DNA of 21,790 bases from an uncultured Bacilli bacterium (GTDB lineage Bacteria > Bacillota_I > Bacilli_A > RF39 > UBA660). This document shows positions 1-8,459 of this stretch, piece by piece. The translations under genes and the position numbers were made by a program. The notes under the pieces are model-generated. The model saw nothing but the letters and a program-made list of their open reading frames with translations, had not been told where the DNA came from and ran no database searches. The DNA is taken from contig CAJUKM010000023.1 of the NCBI GenBank assembly GCA_910587535.1, positions 1 through 21,790 on the forward strand. Reading direction: 5' to 3'. Within the stretch, counting starts at the first letter, position 1. The number at the start of each line of letters is the position of its first letter.

Positions 1-49
1 TAGTCGTTTTTCTACTTTTTTTCACAAATTTCCGGTTTCTACTTGTAAT

Positions 50-1765
50 TTAGCTTGTAGGAGAGAGAATAATAGCTTTGTCGGTAGCATTTGCCACTTT
101 TGATAAAGTCATTGCAGATAATGAATAATAATCTCTATCTCCAGTCTTTTCTATGAGAAGTTCTTCTATCATTCTCATGTTTTGTAAAGCTATTAAACTG
201 ATCTCTGGATTAGCGATTGGTGCTGTTAATCGTTTCGTCAAAGCACTAACTAGAGGTTTAGGAGAATATATAAATACTCTTTGTGAATGAGCAGAAATAC
301 TCTTTCCTATGTTATTAGATGCTGATGGATTCAGATAAAGAGAAGTTATCCTTTTTACTGTCTCTATTTCTTCTTTACTCAATACTTCACTTTTAGGGAA
401 TTCGCATCTAAATATAAAAGGTAAATTGTCTATCGTCATAAGCGGGAGATTTCTCTCTAATAGGTCTGTCAAAAAATCTACTAACTTTTCAGGATTTTGA
501 ATGGATATACATGTGGCATACATCTTTTCACATAAAGTTATAATCTCGTTTAGTTCTGGCTGTTTAGTCCTTTTAGCCGTATTAAAAAATACACTTTCAT
601 CTAGAAGAAAATCACATTTTATAAAACTTTTAAACGCATTAGTCCTTTGAATCGTTCCGTTAAAAGATATATCCATCTTGAAAGTAATAGCAGCTCTTTT
701 TTCTCTAGTCATTAATCCAAATCGTTCTAAACTCTGTATATCGAAAAGCGGACTCTTTTTTGATAGTCCTTCTATCAAGTGAAACGATCTATCTTCCATA
801 GTTTTTTTTCGGTATGGAATACATGGTATATGAAAATATAGTTCATAGCTTTCACTCAATTTTTTAAGGCTTATCGCAATAGAGGGCGTCACACCAAATA
901 CACAACAATCTTTTTGTTTTTTCGAAATCAAATATGTTGTCAGGCCGGTTAAATCTAGCCTGTCCTTTTCTAAATTATTTTCACCTGTAATTATCTCTGG
1001 TTTTTTTGACATAGCTATTAAGCGGTTATAAGATTTAGTAATTTCCTCATGATGTTCTAAATAGTGTTCTAGTAAGTTTTTCAAATGCAGAGTTCTTTTT
1101 TCATCACTTATAACTTCTATTTTATTTTTTATCGAAGTTATTTCTACTTCGGATAAATTGGTCTTTAAGTTCTCTAAAACAATCGCAATTATAGATAGGT
1201 AATATTCGTCAAAACTCTCTAGATACTTTACAACTAAATGGTATATCAAACTGTTTTCTTCGTTATCTTTAGAATTTGCAAATTCTGAATGATAACCCAT
1301 TAGAATTTTAATAATTTCTGGATTTTTAACCTCTTCTATCAAACGAAATATATATTCAAAGGAGACGAGTTCCTTAAGCTTTGTCCTCACTAATTCAGAA
1401 TTTAGGGCCGTGTAAAATTTTGAAAACATGTTCAAACACAGTTTGAATTGAACCATAGCTTTATCGTCATAGTTGTCTTTATGTTTTATTTTTTCTAAAA
1501 TCATTTTTTCTATTTCGTTTAGTTGTTCTCTTATATCTATATGGAACTTTTGTTCGCTAGTAACTGCTGCGACTATTACTAAGTTTAAAACTGGATATAT
1601 GAGGTCTATATCGTTTTCTTCTTTTATGTCATCTTTTACAATTTCTAAAAGCATTCTAGATATATCTAAAAGACGAAAGTGGAACTTTCTTTGGAGTGTT
1701 GTTGCACTTAAATTTCCAGCATTATAAAGAGGCCTTAAACACTCTTTAAGGGTCATTTTATTCAT
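50..1765 (-). CDS. Unrecognised 571-residue protein downstream of mutS
   Basis: I do not recognise this family. The protein is soluble-looking, with no signal peptide or membrane segment. The N-terminal half (about residues 1-260) is rich in Leu, Ile, Lys and Glu and looks helical; the second half is mixed, with scattered Cys (a Cys pair near residue 283) but no arranged metal site. The ATG at 1765 is preceded by AGAGAGGAG about 13 bases upstream, a good ribosome site at a slightly long distance. It starts 34 bases after the mutS stop on the same strand, with no terminator or clear promoter between, so it is probably co-transcribed with mutS. That position is where mutL often lies, but nothing here resembles the MutL GHKL ATPase. 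The frame is full length with no disruption, so it is very likely a real gene of unknown function. Confidence 0.85.
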   Translation of the reverse strand: MNKMTLKECLRPLYNAGNLSATTLQRKFHFRLLDISRMLLEIVKDDIKEENDIDLIYPVLNLVIVAAVTSEQKFHIDIREQLNEIEKMILEKIKHKDNYDDKAMVQFKLCLNMFSKFYTALNSELVRTKLKELVSFEYIFRLIEEVKNPEIIKILMGYHSEFANSKDNEENSLIYHLVVKYLESFDEYYLSIIAIVLENLKTNLSEVEITSIKNKIEVISDEKRTLHLKNLLEHYLEHHEEITKSYNRLIAMSKKPEIITGENNLEKDRLDLTGLTTYLISKKQKDCCVFGVTPSIAISLKKLSESYELYFHIPCIPYRKKTMEDRSFHLIEGLSKKSPLFDIQSLERFGLMTREKRAAITFKMDISFNGTIQRTNAFKSFIKCDFLLDESVFFNTAKRTKQPELNEIITLCEKMYATCISIQNPEKLVDFLTDLLERNLPLMTIDNLPFIFRCEFPKSEVLSKEEIETVKRITSLYLNPSASNNIGKSISAHSQRVFIYSPKPLVSALTKRLTAPIANPEISLIALQNMRMIEELLIEKTGDRDYYSLSAMTLSKVANATDKAIILSPTS

Positions 1766-1799
1766 AATTAAATTCTTTCTCCTCTCTAAAAAGCAAAAC

Positions 1800-4334
1800 T
1801 TATCGTTTTGTCATTTCTTTTAAAATGTATAATGTATCTAATGCATCTTTAGGACTTATTGAGTTCGGATCTATTTCTTTTAAAGTTTTTACCAATTCTG
1901 CATAATCTGAATCGTCTTTAAACTCAAAGCTCATCTGATTCTCTTTTGACTTTTTTTCTACAGGCTTATCTGTTTCATATTCACTTAAAATGTCTTTAGC
2001 ACGATTTATTAGACCTTCTGGCATTCCTGCAAGTTTTGCTACATGTATTCCATAACTTTTGTCTACTGGTCCATTTTCAATTCTATGTAAAAAATATACT
2101 TGTCCGTTTTCTTCTTTGGCGCTTACATGGACATTTTTAATCGTAGGAATGATACTTTCCATCTCTGTTAGCTCGTGATAGTGAGTCGAAAAGAGAGTTT
2201 TGCATTTGATATTTTTATCGATGTATTCTAAAATTGCTCGAGCTAGGCTCATGCCGTCGTAGGTTGCAGTTCCTCGTCCCAATTCATCGAATAGGACTAA
2301 GGATTGTTCGGTAGCATTCGTTATGGCATTGTTAGCCTCTTTCATCTCCACCATGAACGTACTTTCACCACTTACTAGGTCATCTGACGCTCCAATTCGC
2401 GTAAATATTTTGTCAAAAATGGGTAAAGTAGCTGTCTTAGCAGGAACAAAAGAACCCATTTGTGCAAGTATTACTATTATAGCAAATTCGCGCATATAAG
2501 TGCTTTTACCACTCATATTAGGACCCGTTATCAGTAACGTATTTACATTTTCATCCATAAGGATGCTATTTGGCACATATTCTTTATCGCTTACGTGCTC
2601 GACAACTGGATGTCTACCATCGATAATGTTTACATTTCTCTTGTCTGTAAGAACTGGTCTAACCAGATTTAATTCTTCACTTGCAAGAGAAAGGCTCACT
2701 AGGGCATCAATTTCTGCTAGCACGTCGGCAAGTCTTAAAAGATCGTGTATCCTTTCTTTTACGCTGTTTCTAATCTCGACAAAAAGTTGATATTCTAGTT
2801 CGATTATTTTTTCTTCGGCATTCAATATCATGCTCTCTTTTTCTTTTAATTCTGGACTTATATATCTTTCAGCATTTACGAGTGTCTGTTTTCTTATCCA
2901 TCCATACTCGTCTTTTATCTTGTCTTTATTAGAATTAGTAACTTCTATATAATAACCGAATACTTTGTTATATCCTACTTTTAGATTGTTAATGCCCGTC
3001 ATCTCTTTGGCACTCTCTTCGATTTGACTTATGAAATCTTTTCCGCCTCTTCTTATGCTTTTTAGTTCATCTAGCTCGGCATTGTATCCGTCTTTAATGA
3101 GATATCCATCTTTTAAGGTTATAGGTGCACCTTCACTTATAGAGCGGCTCATCAGTTCGAAAAGTTCCGTAAATGTGTCGATCTCATACGGAAAACCTAG
3201 TGTTTCAACATTGGCTTTTATGCCTGGTAAAACTTTCAGCGAGTTGTTTAGTTGTATTAAGTCGCGTGCATTAGCACTTCCAGATGCAACTTTTCCACAG
3301 AGTCTTTCTATGTCGTATATCTCGTATAGTTCATCTAGAAGAGAGCTTCTTTCTAAAAAGTGCTCATTTAATGTAGAAATTTTATCATATCTAGATTCTA
3401 TTTCTTCTTTTTTTCTCAACGGTTTTAACATCCAAGCTTTGAGTTTTCTAGAACCCATCGCTGTTTTACATCTATCTATCAACCACACTAAAGAATTTTG
3501 TCTTTCTTTTAATCTCAGAGTTTCGAACAATTCTAAGTTTCTAATAGTATGGACGTCCATTTCTAGATAGGCATTGTCATCTATTAGATTTACTCGATCG
3601 AAATGGCTTATGTCTTTTAATTCTTTTACACACAAATAATATAGGATATGTCTAACTCCTCTTTTAGCTTTGAGGTCTAAAAATTCTATAAACGGAAGAT
3701 CTTCTTCGTACAATTCATCGAATTTTGTGACGTCTATATTGTAGATATTTTTGAGTGTAGCTTCGAGTTTTAAATCTGAGTCTGTTGACATTATTACTTC
3801 TTTGAAGCCGTTGTTTAAAACGATATTAAGAAGTCTATTTTGATCTTTATCTATAGTCATCGTATTGAGTTCACCTGTTGAGATATCTGCATAAGTGATG
3901 ACATAGCTAGAAGGATATTCTAAGATGCTTCCCAAGTAGTTGAAGTCTTTATTATCTAGAAATTCTAGATCGGTCATCGTTCCTTTACTAATGACTTCTG
4001 TCACTTCTCTTTTTACCATTCCTTTGGTAGCTTTAGGATCTTCCATCTGTTCGCATATTGCCACTTTAAAGCCCTTTTTAAGAGCTTCTTGTATATAACC
4101 CTTTATTGAATGATGAGGAGCACCGCACATCGGAATACGCTCTTCTAAACCGGCGTTTTTTCCCGTTAAGGTGAGTCCTAGTTCGCGACTTGCGACTAAG
4201 GCGTCTTCAAAGAACATCTCATAGAAATCTCCAAGACGATAAAAGAGCAGTATTCCCTCATAATTTTTCTTTATGTCGTAATACTGTTTCATCATAGGAC
4301 TTAAATTTTCATAATTTACTTCACTCATCTTCAT
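1800..4334 (-). CDS. mutS: DNA mismatch repair protein MutS
   Basis: MutS recognises mismatches and small loops, then signals repair through ATP-driven clamp formation. The mismatch-contacting GDFYEMF is at about residues 35-41 (Phe37, Glu39), followed by connector, lever and clamp regions. The C-terminal ABC-type ATPase has Walker A GPNMSGKST near residue 605 and Walker B LVLFDELGRGTATYDG near residue 683. Near residue 800, QMSFEF sits where MutS proteins carry the beta-clamp-binding peptide. At 844 residues it has the usual MutS1 length. The open frame extends 11 codons further to 4367, but that extension overlaps the -10 box TATAAT. The ATG at 4334 has GAGGG eight bases upstream, so I place the start there. 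It is followed closely by the unrecognised gene at 50-1765; mutL is not in the window. Confidence 0.98.
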   Translation of the reverse strand: MKMSEVNYENLSPMMKQYYDIKKNYEGILLFYRLGDFYEMFFEDALVASRELGLTLTGKNAGLEERIPMCGAPHHSIKGYIQEALKKGFKVAICEQMEDPKATKGMVKREVTEVISKGTMTDLEFLDNKDFNYLGSILEYPSSYVITYADISTGELNTMTIDKDQNRLLNIVLNNGFKEVIMSTDSDLKLEATLKNIYNIDVTKFDELYEEDLPFIEFLDLKAKRGVRHILYYLCVKELKDISHFDRVNLIDDNAYLEMDVHTIRNLELFETLRLKERQNSLVWLIDRCKTAMGSRKLKAWMLKPLRKKEEIESRYDKISTLNEHFLERSSLLDELYEIYDIERLCGKVASGSANARDLIQLNNSLKVLPGIKANVETLGFPYEIDTFTELFELMSRSISEGAPITLKDGYLIKDGYNAELDELKSIRRGGKDFISQIEESAKEMTGINNLKVGYNKVFGYYIEVTNSNKDKIKDEYGWIRKQTLVNAERYISPELKEKESMILNAEEKIIELEYQLFVEIRNSVKERIHDLLRLADVLAEIDALVSLSLASEELNLVRPVLTDKRNVNIIDGRHPVVEHVSDKEYVPNSILMDENVNTLLITGPNMSGKSTYMREFAIIVILAQMGSFVPAKTATLPIFDKIFTRIGASDDLVSGESTFMVEMKEANNAITNATEQSLVLFDELGRGTATYDGMSLARAILEYIDKNIKCKTLFSTHYHELTEMESIIPTIKNVHVSAKEENGQVYFLHRIENGPVDKSYGIHVAKLAGMPEGLINRAKDILSEYETDKPVEKKSKENQMSFEFKDDSDYAELVKTLKEIDPNSISPKDALDTLYILKEMTKR

Positions 4335-4355
4335 AATGGTTTCCCTCGCATGTGT

Positions 4356-4383
4356 ATTATAATACAAAATAGTTTTTTGTAAA
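4356..4383 (-). promoter_or_regulatory. Candidate sigma-A promoter of mutS
   Basis: On the minus strand TTTACA (4378-4383) and TATAAT (4356-4361) are separated by 16 bases. The predicted start of transcription lies near 4349, just ahead of the GAGGG ribosome site at 4343-4347. The -35 box overlaps the U-tract of the terminator of the upstream gene, so termination and re-initiation are packed into about 50 bases. Confidence 0.6.
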
Positions 4384-4409
4384 AGAAAAAAATAGCTATG
4401 CGCTATTTT
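4381..4409 (-). terminator. Intrinsic terminator after the 920-residue pilin-like gene
   Basis: On the minus strand an 8-bp perfect stem, AAAATAGC pairing with GCTATTTT (arms 4402-4409 and 4389-4396), has a 5-base loop and is followed by a T-rich tract. It begins right after the TGA stop at 4411-4413 and insulates mutS from the surface-protein gene. Confidence 0.8.
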
Positions 4410-4410
4410 A

Positions 4411-7173
4411 TCATTCTATGACTTGGAAAGGATTGTCCTTAGATCCATCTCCCGTCATTTTATTGACGAACTCTAGTGATAAATTAATGACAGGTGCTAA
4501 ACCAGCTGTATAGTATGAAACTTGTCTGCTTAACTGACCGTAATTAGTAAAATAAACCGAGTATGGACCATCATACGTACTATTATTACCACTCGTATAA
4601 AATCTATATGGGGTCATAGTCCATATTCCAGAATTTTTATATAGATAGAAAACTTGATTGAAATCAGTGTAATTTGCTCCTGCAGCCATAACTTCATCTG
4701 CTGTGATCAGTCCTACCGGATACTTTAAGGCACCATTTCCTTTTTCTGTATCGTCCACTGTAAATGCATCGTTTTGCTGTGCACATTTGAACGATACAGT
4801 TGGATTCTCTCTATAACTTCCTGAATAATCCACTACCCTATTGTATATTCCAAAATATGTAGTATTCTTTCCATATCCAAGAGTAGTGTCACTTTTAGCC
4901 CAAGTCTTCTCAGTTGGCGCTGTGCTTCTATCGTTACAAAAAATTCTATCACTTATATATTTACTATAATTTTCGTTTACTACGATGTTATTTTTATACC
5001 AATTATCTATAGTTGTCTTGGCTTTAGAACTGTAACGATTCGTTTGGGCCTGAGTCTTTGATGTACTTTTACTACTAGTTGATGGATTATACATATATCC
5101 CAGATATTTATTATCTTTTAAGTAAATCGATTGACTATTCGCTGTATAGGTTGCCCTTTCGTTAAAATAAGTGTTTGAAGTGTATCTTTTCTCTGAACCT
5201 GTATGGTATTCATCAAACGCTTGATCTCCGTCATATATTATTCTTAACGTACCTTCTCCATTTACTCTTATTATTCTCCAGTAGAATCCGGCAAATTTTA
5301 CGTAATTGTTGAATCTACTTCCTCTAAAATAATAAGATTTTCCGTAATCGTCATCCATTGCATACACTCCATCTTTAGAATGATCTACACTTTCTAAATC
5401 AGGAATCGATTTGAGGTATCTATAAGTCATTTTTATCGTTGTACTACCTCCTGAGGTAGATGTGACATTTACGTTCTCTACATATATGATACTATATTTG
5501 TCTTTAAAATACTTTTTAATATAAGCTTGATCAGTTGCAGAAGAAGTAAAGTCTGAAAAACAAACTGGATTTCCTTCCCAACCAGTCGGACCAGCCATAT
5601 ATTTATTTATTGTGGCAGTCGCTCCCAAGTAATTTCCTACTGGATTATGATATGGTGGTCCGATATCGAATTTACCAGTATCTTTATTGAAGGTGTAAGC
5701 TGTGCTCGTTAGAAAGCATTTTCTTTGACCATCTGTTATGGTAGTTGTATAAGTTCTATTTTCTAAAACTTCTTTATACTTTATTTCTGGTGCTGTTTTA
5801 GAGAAATCCGGAGTACCAGGCTTAGGAGTTACGCCAAGTTTGTCTAATGTATCTTCTGGTCCTGAAACTGGCAATTTCCACTGTGCATATAGAGTTATGT
5901 TAGAAGTAACTCTAATGCTTGTTACTTTCGTTCCCCCTGTTATGGCAGTAAACCAACCGGCGAACGTGTATCCCTCCTTTGTAAGTGTAGGAAAGTCGCT
6001 AACAGTAGTTCCATCTTCAACAGTTCGCGAATCGACTGTCGTAGAGTCGGAATTTTTAAAAGTTAGAGTATAGTTTACGATTATCTTCGTCCAATGGGCA
6101 AATAAGGTTTTATTAGACGTCATTTCAACGCTTTTAACTTCAGTTCCACCCGATAGCATAGTAAACCATCCATCGAATTGATATCCCGTTCTAACTGGGA
6201 CTGGAAAGGTCGTTACAGTAGTACCCTTGTCGTATGATTGAGGAGCGACGGAACTTCCTCCATTGGAGTCATAAATTAAATTGTATTTTATTTTTGACCA
6301 ATGAGCATAGAGAGTAGTATCCGATTCGATCGTTATTTCGGTTACTTCTACTCCACCTTCTAGCTCTGTAAACCATCCATCAAAAATATAATCTTCTCTT
6401 GTAGTCGTTGGAAATTCGTTAAGAATCGTCCCTTTTTCTAAAGTCTGTGATGGTACTTCTGTACCACCATTTGCTTCGAAAGACAAGGAAAAAGCATTCC
6501 TCGTCCATCTTGCATAAAGTGTATGATCACCTTGTTTTTTAACTTTGGTACCACTTTCGATTAGAGTTCCACCAGAAACTTCAGTGTACCATCCTTCAAA
6601 AAGATAACCAGGTCTACTAGGAGAGGGCAATTCTCCGTATTCTTTATTGTATTCCACTATTTTTGATGAGTTCTCTGTCAAGGTTCCCTCATTGGGATCA
6701 AATGTGACCATCATTTCTATTACTTTAGGTGGCTCAACTACAGGGGGAATTTCGATGTTTTCTGGGTTGCAGGTATAGGTACCTTTCTTTTGGAAGTAAG
6801 CGTTAACCTCGATCTTTTTTTCATCATAGCAGACGATTACATCGCCTTCAAACTGGTGATTAGTAATCGGATCTTCTATCGACTCACTGGTTTCTAAATA
6901 TCCGAAATCTATCAGTTCCTGTAAATCGACTCGACAATTATTGGCGAGAAATATAGAATCTTTTTCGATAGTACACTCTTGATACGAGTTTATGTTCTCA
7001 TCTGCGTATTTTGTCCCACTTATCTCTATAGTATTTATTTTAGATTTTCTCAAAGACATTTTGGAATTTTCTGATACTTTAGAAATCGTTGGAATAGTTA
7101 TTATGAGTAGCAATGCAATAATCGATATTACTGCGATTAATTCGACCATAGTAAATCCATTTTTATTTTTCAT
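4411..7173 (-). CDS. Pilin-like surface protein with four B-repeats and C-terminal module
   Basis: A 920-residue modular surface protein. Residues 1-30 form a type IV prepilin leader and hydrophobic helix: NG^FTMVEL, with Glu at mature position 5, then a run of Ile/Leu. Residues to about 145 form a small pilin-type domain with two Cys pairs. Residues 153-433 carry four InlB B-type (Listeria-Bacteroides) repeats with the GY.F.GW.T....G signature. Residues 441-464 (DTL..L....GTP.F) and 602-920 match residues 214-535 of the protein at 11271-12878. About 137 residues inserted at 465-601 are unique to this copy. The ATG at 7173 has AGGAG nine bases upstream. Prepilin peptidase and pilus assembly genes are not in the window. 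I infer an extracellular adhesin or cell-surface display protein; the ligand is unknown. Confidence 0.9.
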   Translation of the reverse strand: MKNKNGFTMVELIAVISIIALLLIITIPTISKVSENSKMSLRKSKINTIEISGTKYADENINSYQECTIEKDSIFLANNCRVDLQELIDFGYLETSESIEDPITNHQFEGDVIVCYDEKKIEVNAYFQKKGTYTCNPENIEIPPVVEPPKVIEMMVTFDPNEGTLTENSSKIVEYNKEYGELPSPSRPGYLFEGWYTEVSGGTLIESGTKVKKQGDHTLYARWTRNAFSLSFEANGGTEVPSQTLEKGTILNEFPTTTREDYIFDGWFTELEGGVEVTEITIESDTTLYAHWSKIKYNLIYDSNGGSSVAPQSYDKGTTVTTFPVPVRTGYQFDGWFTMLSGGTEVKSVEMTSNKTLFAHWTKIIVNYTLTFKNSDSTTVDSRTVEDGTTVSDFPTLTKEGYTFAGWFTAITGGTKVTSIRVTSNITLYAQWKLPVSGPEDTLDKLGVTPKPGTPDFSKTAPEIKYKEVLENRTYTTTITDGQRKCFLTSTAYTFNKDTGKFDIGPPYHNPVGNYLGATATINKYMAGPTGWEGNPVCFSDFTSSATDQAYIKKYFKDKYSIIYVENVNVTSTSGGSTTIKMTYRYLKSIPDLESVDHSKDGVYAMDDDYGKSYYFRGSRFNNYVKFAGFYWRIIRVNGEGTLRIIYDGDQAFDEYHTGSEKRYTSNTYFNERATYTANSQSIYLKDNKYLGYMYNPSTSSKSTSKTQAQTNRYSSKAKTTIDNWYKNNIVVNENYSKYISDRIFCNDRSTAPTEKTWAKSDTTLGYGKNTTYFGIYNRVVDYSGSYRENPTVSFKCAQQNDAFTVDDTEKGNGALKYPVGLITADEVMAAGANYTDFNQVFYLYKNSGIWTMTPYRFYTSGNNSTYDGPYSVYFTNYGQLSRQVSYYTAGLAPVINLSLEFVNKMTGDGSKDNPFQVIE
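5875..6717 (-). repeat. Four tandem InlB B-repeat domains (protein-level repeat)
   Basis: Residues about 153-225, 226-293, 294-362 and 363-433 of the 920-residue protein are four copies of a beta-grasp repeat of about 70 residues. Each has a (G/D)Y.F.GW(Y/F)T core, a Gly-Gly turn, and a final TL(Y/F)A.W. The copies have diverged in DNA sequence, so this is an old domain array rather than a recent tandem duplication. Such repeats usually act as spacers or adhesive modules on surface proteins. Confidence 0.9.
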
Positions 7174-7197
7174 AAAAGTTCTCTCCTACTATAAAGT

Positions 7198-7206
7198 AGT
7201 ATATCA
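7198..7206 (-). promoter_or_regulatory. Extended -10 element before the 920-residue gene
   Basis: On the minus strand TGATATACT (TG at 7205-7206, hexamer 7198-7203) is an extended -10 box. It lies about 25 bases upstream of the ATG, with AGGAG between. No good -35 is seen, as is common for extended -10 promoters. A short dyad (CTAC...GTAG) sits just downstream. Confidence 0.4.
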
Positions 7207-7249
7207 AAAAAAGAAGGAAATTAATATATCTATTTATAAACTACTGCAT

Positions 7250-7278
7250 AAAAAAATCATCAGTTAAATTGATGATTT
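7250..7278 (-). terminator. Intrinsic terminator of the 193-residue gene
   Basis: A 9-bp perfect stem (arms 7254-7262 and 7270-7278) with a 7-base loop is followed on the minus strand by seven T. The TAA stop codon of the gene (7277-7279) begins inside the hairpin. Confidence 0.85.
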
Positions 7279-7858
7279 ATTGTACTTGGTCATCTATGTT
7301 ATGTGGAACAAAGATGTTTATAAGTTTGTTTAATGAATACGAGTAGTCTTTATCTACATTTAATAACATAACCGATTGCTCACTGTCGACGTTCTTACCG
7401 TCTCTTAAAAATACTATGTATGTCATATCGTTAATCTTGTCCATGGAATACGTAATAGCTGTCCTATTTTTTCCTTCAAAAGTCAATTCATGAGTCTTAC
7501 TTTCAGTGATCTTGGTGGATTTTAAAAGATCAACTAGTTTTATTCCGACATATTTATTTTTTACATATCCCCATCCGTTATCGATGGTCGCATCGAATTC
7601 GTATACTTTTAAGCTCATATTTTTTATTTCTTTTTCTGATATTTTACTTTGAAATGCTCCAGAAATGGTAAAAGTTACATCAGGAAGCGTATCATTAAAT
7701 TCTTCAACATTGGAAATCTCATTTTCAGTTAAATTTCCTCTATTTCCGCCTTCTTCATTTTTCTTTTTTCCCAATATGAGTCCTAATAAGAGCAATAAAA
7801 TTATTAAAACTATAATTACTATTATAATTCTTTTGTCGACGTTTTTATTTTCTACCAT
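7277..7858 (-). CDS. Membrane-anchored 193-residue protein of the pilin cluster
   Basis: Residues 10-30 are a single Ile/Leu-rich membrane segment after a short charged N-terminus. The remainder is predicted outside the cell, after a Gly/Asn/Glu-rich linker. The outer part contains Y-x-GIKLVDLL, then a strand-rich stretch, then a final INIFV. This faintly resembles the fold of sulfite-oxidase-type molybdopterin-binding domains, but no cofactor-binding Cys is present; I treat the resemblance as weak. The start is 17 bases after the stop of the pilin-like gene at 7876-8280, and the weak ribosome site AAGAGAAAAG falls in that gap, so the two are co-transcribed and probably act together at the cell surface. 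Function unknown. Confidence 0.8.
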   Translation of the reverse strand: MVENKNVDKRIIIVIIVLIILLLLLGLILGKKKNEEGGNRGNLTENEISNVEEFNDTLPDVTFTISGAFQSKISEKEIKNMSLKVYEFDATIDNGWGYVKNKYVGIKLVDLLKSTKITESKTHELTFEGKNRTAITYSMDKINDMTYIVFLRDGKNVDSEQSVMLLNVDKDYSYSLNKLINIFVPHNIDDQVQ

Positions 7859-7875
7859 AATTATCTTTTCTCTTT

Positions 7876-8280
7876 CTATTCTTCCGTAAAAGTCGCTGTA
7901 ACTTTTTTAGATTTAGTGTTTACTTTTATGATGATGACTTTATCGTCTAAAAATTCATCTGGGTTTCGAGGATCGTTTATCATTTTACCTTCTTCTTCGT
8001 TATCTGCCGTCAAATATTCAGGTATCAGCTCATAGACATAAACTTCTTTAGTGACTATTCCCTCTTCGTCTTTTATACCTGTTGAAACTATTGCTCCGTA
8101 GTTGTCTTGTCCATAAAAAACAGCTGATGACTCTATCAATGAAACTTTCGTTTTATATGTCTTTTCTTTAGCATTTTTCGAGGAATTAGAAATATTTGGG
8201 ACTACTAATACCATCAACAACGCTAAAATGACTATAACCGCTATTACTTCGACTAGGGTAAAACCTTTTTTATGATTCAT
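7876..8280 (-). CDS. Type IV pilin-like protein (prepilin-type N-terminus)
   Basis: A 134-residue protein beginning MNHKKG^FTLVEV, a canonical class III prepilin cleavage site after Gly6 with Glu at mature position 5. A hydrophobic helix (residues 7-27) then ends in VPNIS. The mature part would be a small extracellular domain of about 100 residues. Its C-terminal half, with an acidic NDPRNPDEF segment followed by paired strands, resembles the pilin part of the 920-residue protein. No prepilin peptidase, assembly ATPase or inner-membrane platform gene is in the window, so it may be a minor pilin or a stand-alone membrane-anchored pseudopilin. The ATG at 8280 has a weak ribosome site (GAG, 8 bases upstream). 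First gene of a two-gene unit with 7277-7858. Confidence 0.9.
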   Translation of the reverse strand: MNHKKGFTLVEVIAVIVILALLMVLVVPNISNSSKNAKEKTYKTKVSLIESSAVFYGQDNYGAIVSTGIKDEEGIVTKEVYVYELIPEYLTADNEEEGKMINDPRNPDEFLDDKVIIIKVNTKSKKVTATFTEE

Positions 8281-8305
8281 CTTATCATCTCTATTCTTAT
8301 TTATT

Positions 8306-8314
8306 ATTTTAGCA
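8306..8314 (-). promoter_or_regulatory. Extended -10 element before the pilin-like gene
   Basis: On the minus strand TGCTAAAAT (hexamer 8306-8311) lies about 25 bases upstream of the start codon, just past the tRNA terminator. The -35 region is an AT-rich stretch with no clear hexamer. Confidence 0.35.
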
Positions 8315-8330
8315 CAGATATAAAAAATTT

Positions 8331-8360
8331 AAAATAAAAAACAAACTCTTATGAGTTTGT
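8331..8360 (-). terminator. Intrinsic terminator after tRNA-Asn
   Basis: ACAAACTC pairs perfectly with GAGTTTGT (8 bp, loop of 4) at 8341-8360, followed on the minus strand by TTTTTTATTTT. It ends the tRNA transcript about a dozen bases after the CCA end and separates it from the pilin genes. Confidence 0.85.
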
Positions 8361-8372
8361 ATAGATTCACAA

Positions 8373-8448
8373 TGGCGCCTGATGCGGGACTCGAACCTGC
8401 GACCTAACGGTTAACAGCCGTGCGCTCTACCGACTGAGCTAATCAGGC
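8373..8448 (-). tRNA. tRNA-Asn (anticodon GTT), CCA encoded
   Basis: On the minus strand a complete 76-base cloverleaf. Acceptor GCCTGAT pairs with ATCAGGC (7 bp); the D-arm is GCTC...GAGC; the anticodon loop is CTGTTAA with GTT at positions 34-36; the T-arm contains GGTTCGAGTCC; the discriminator is G; and the 3' CCA is encoded. The outermost anticodon-stem pair (27-43) is C-U, a mismatch tolerated in several bacterial tRNA-Asn genes. It is a single gene with its own promoter and terminator. Confidence 0.97.
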
Positions 8449-8459
8449 ATTGCTACTCA

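Noticed and set aside
50..1765. MutL
   Set aside because: No GHKL ATPase motifs (NE, DNG, GxGxxG regions), and sequence character is unlike MutL.
3031..3570. 179-residue plus-strand frame opposite mutS
   Set aside because: Ser/Leu-rich shadow translation of the mutS antisense strand; no ribosome site or promoter.
4335..4367. Longer MutS N-terminus starting at 4367
   Set aside because: The extension overlaps the -10 box and is not MutS-like; a ribosome site fits ATG 4334.
4411..4413. Mycoplasma genetic code (TGA as Trp)
   Set aside because: TGA ends the 920-residue gene directly before its terminator and Trp is encoded by TGG throughout.
4491..4600. Second variable region at the tip of the 920-residue protein
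   Set aside because: Composition is normal for this genome, with A-ending codons and about 29% coding-strand A, so there is no sign of adenine-directed change.
5875..6717. Recent DNA tandem repeat or CRISPR-like array
   Set aside because: The repetition is at protein level with diverged codons; there are no identical repeats or spacers.
7277..7858. Molybdoenzyme subunit
   Set aside because: The resemblance to a molybdopterin-binding fold is slight and the cofactor Cys is absent.
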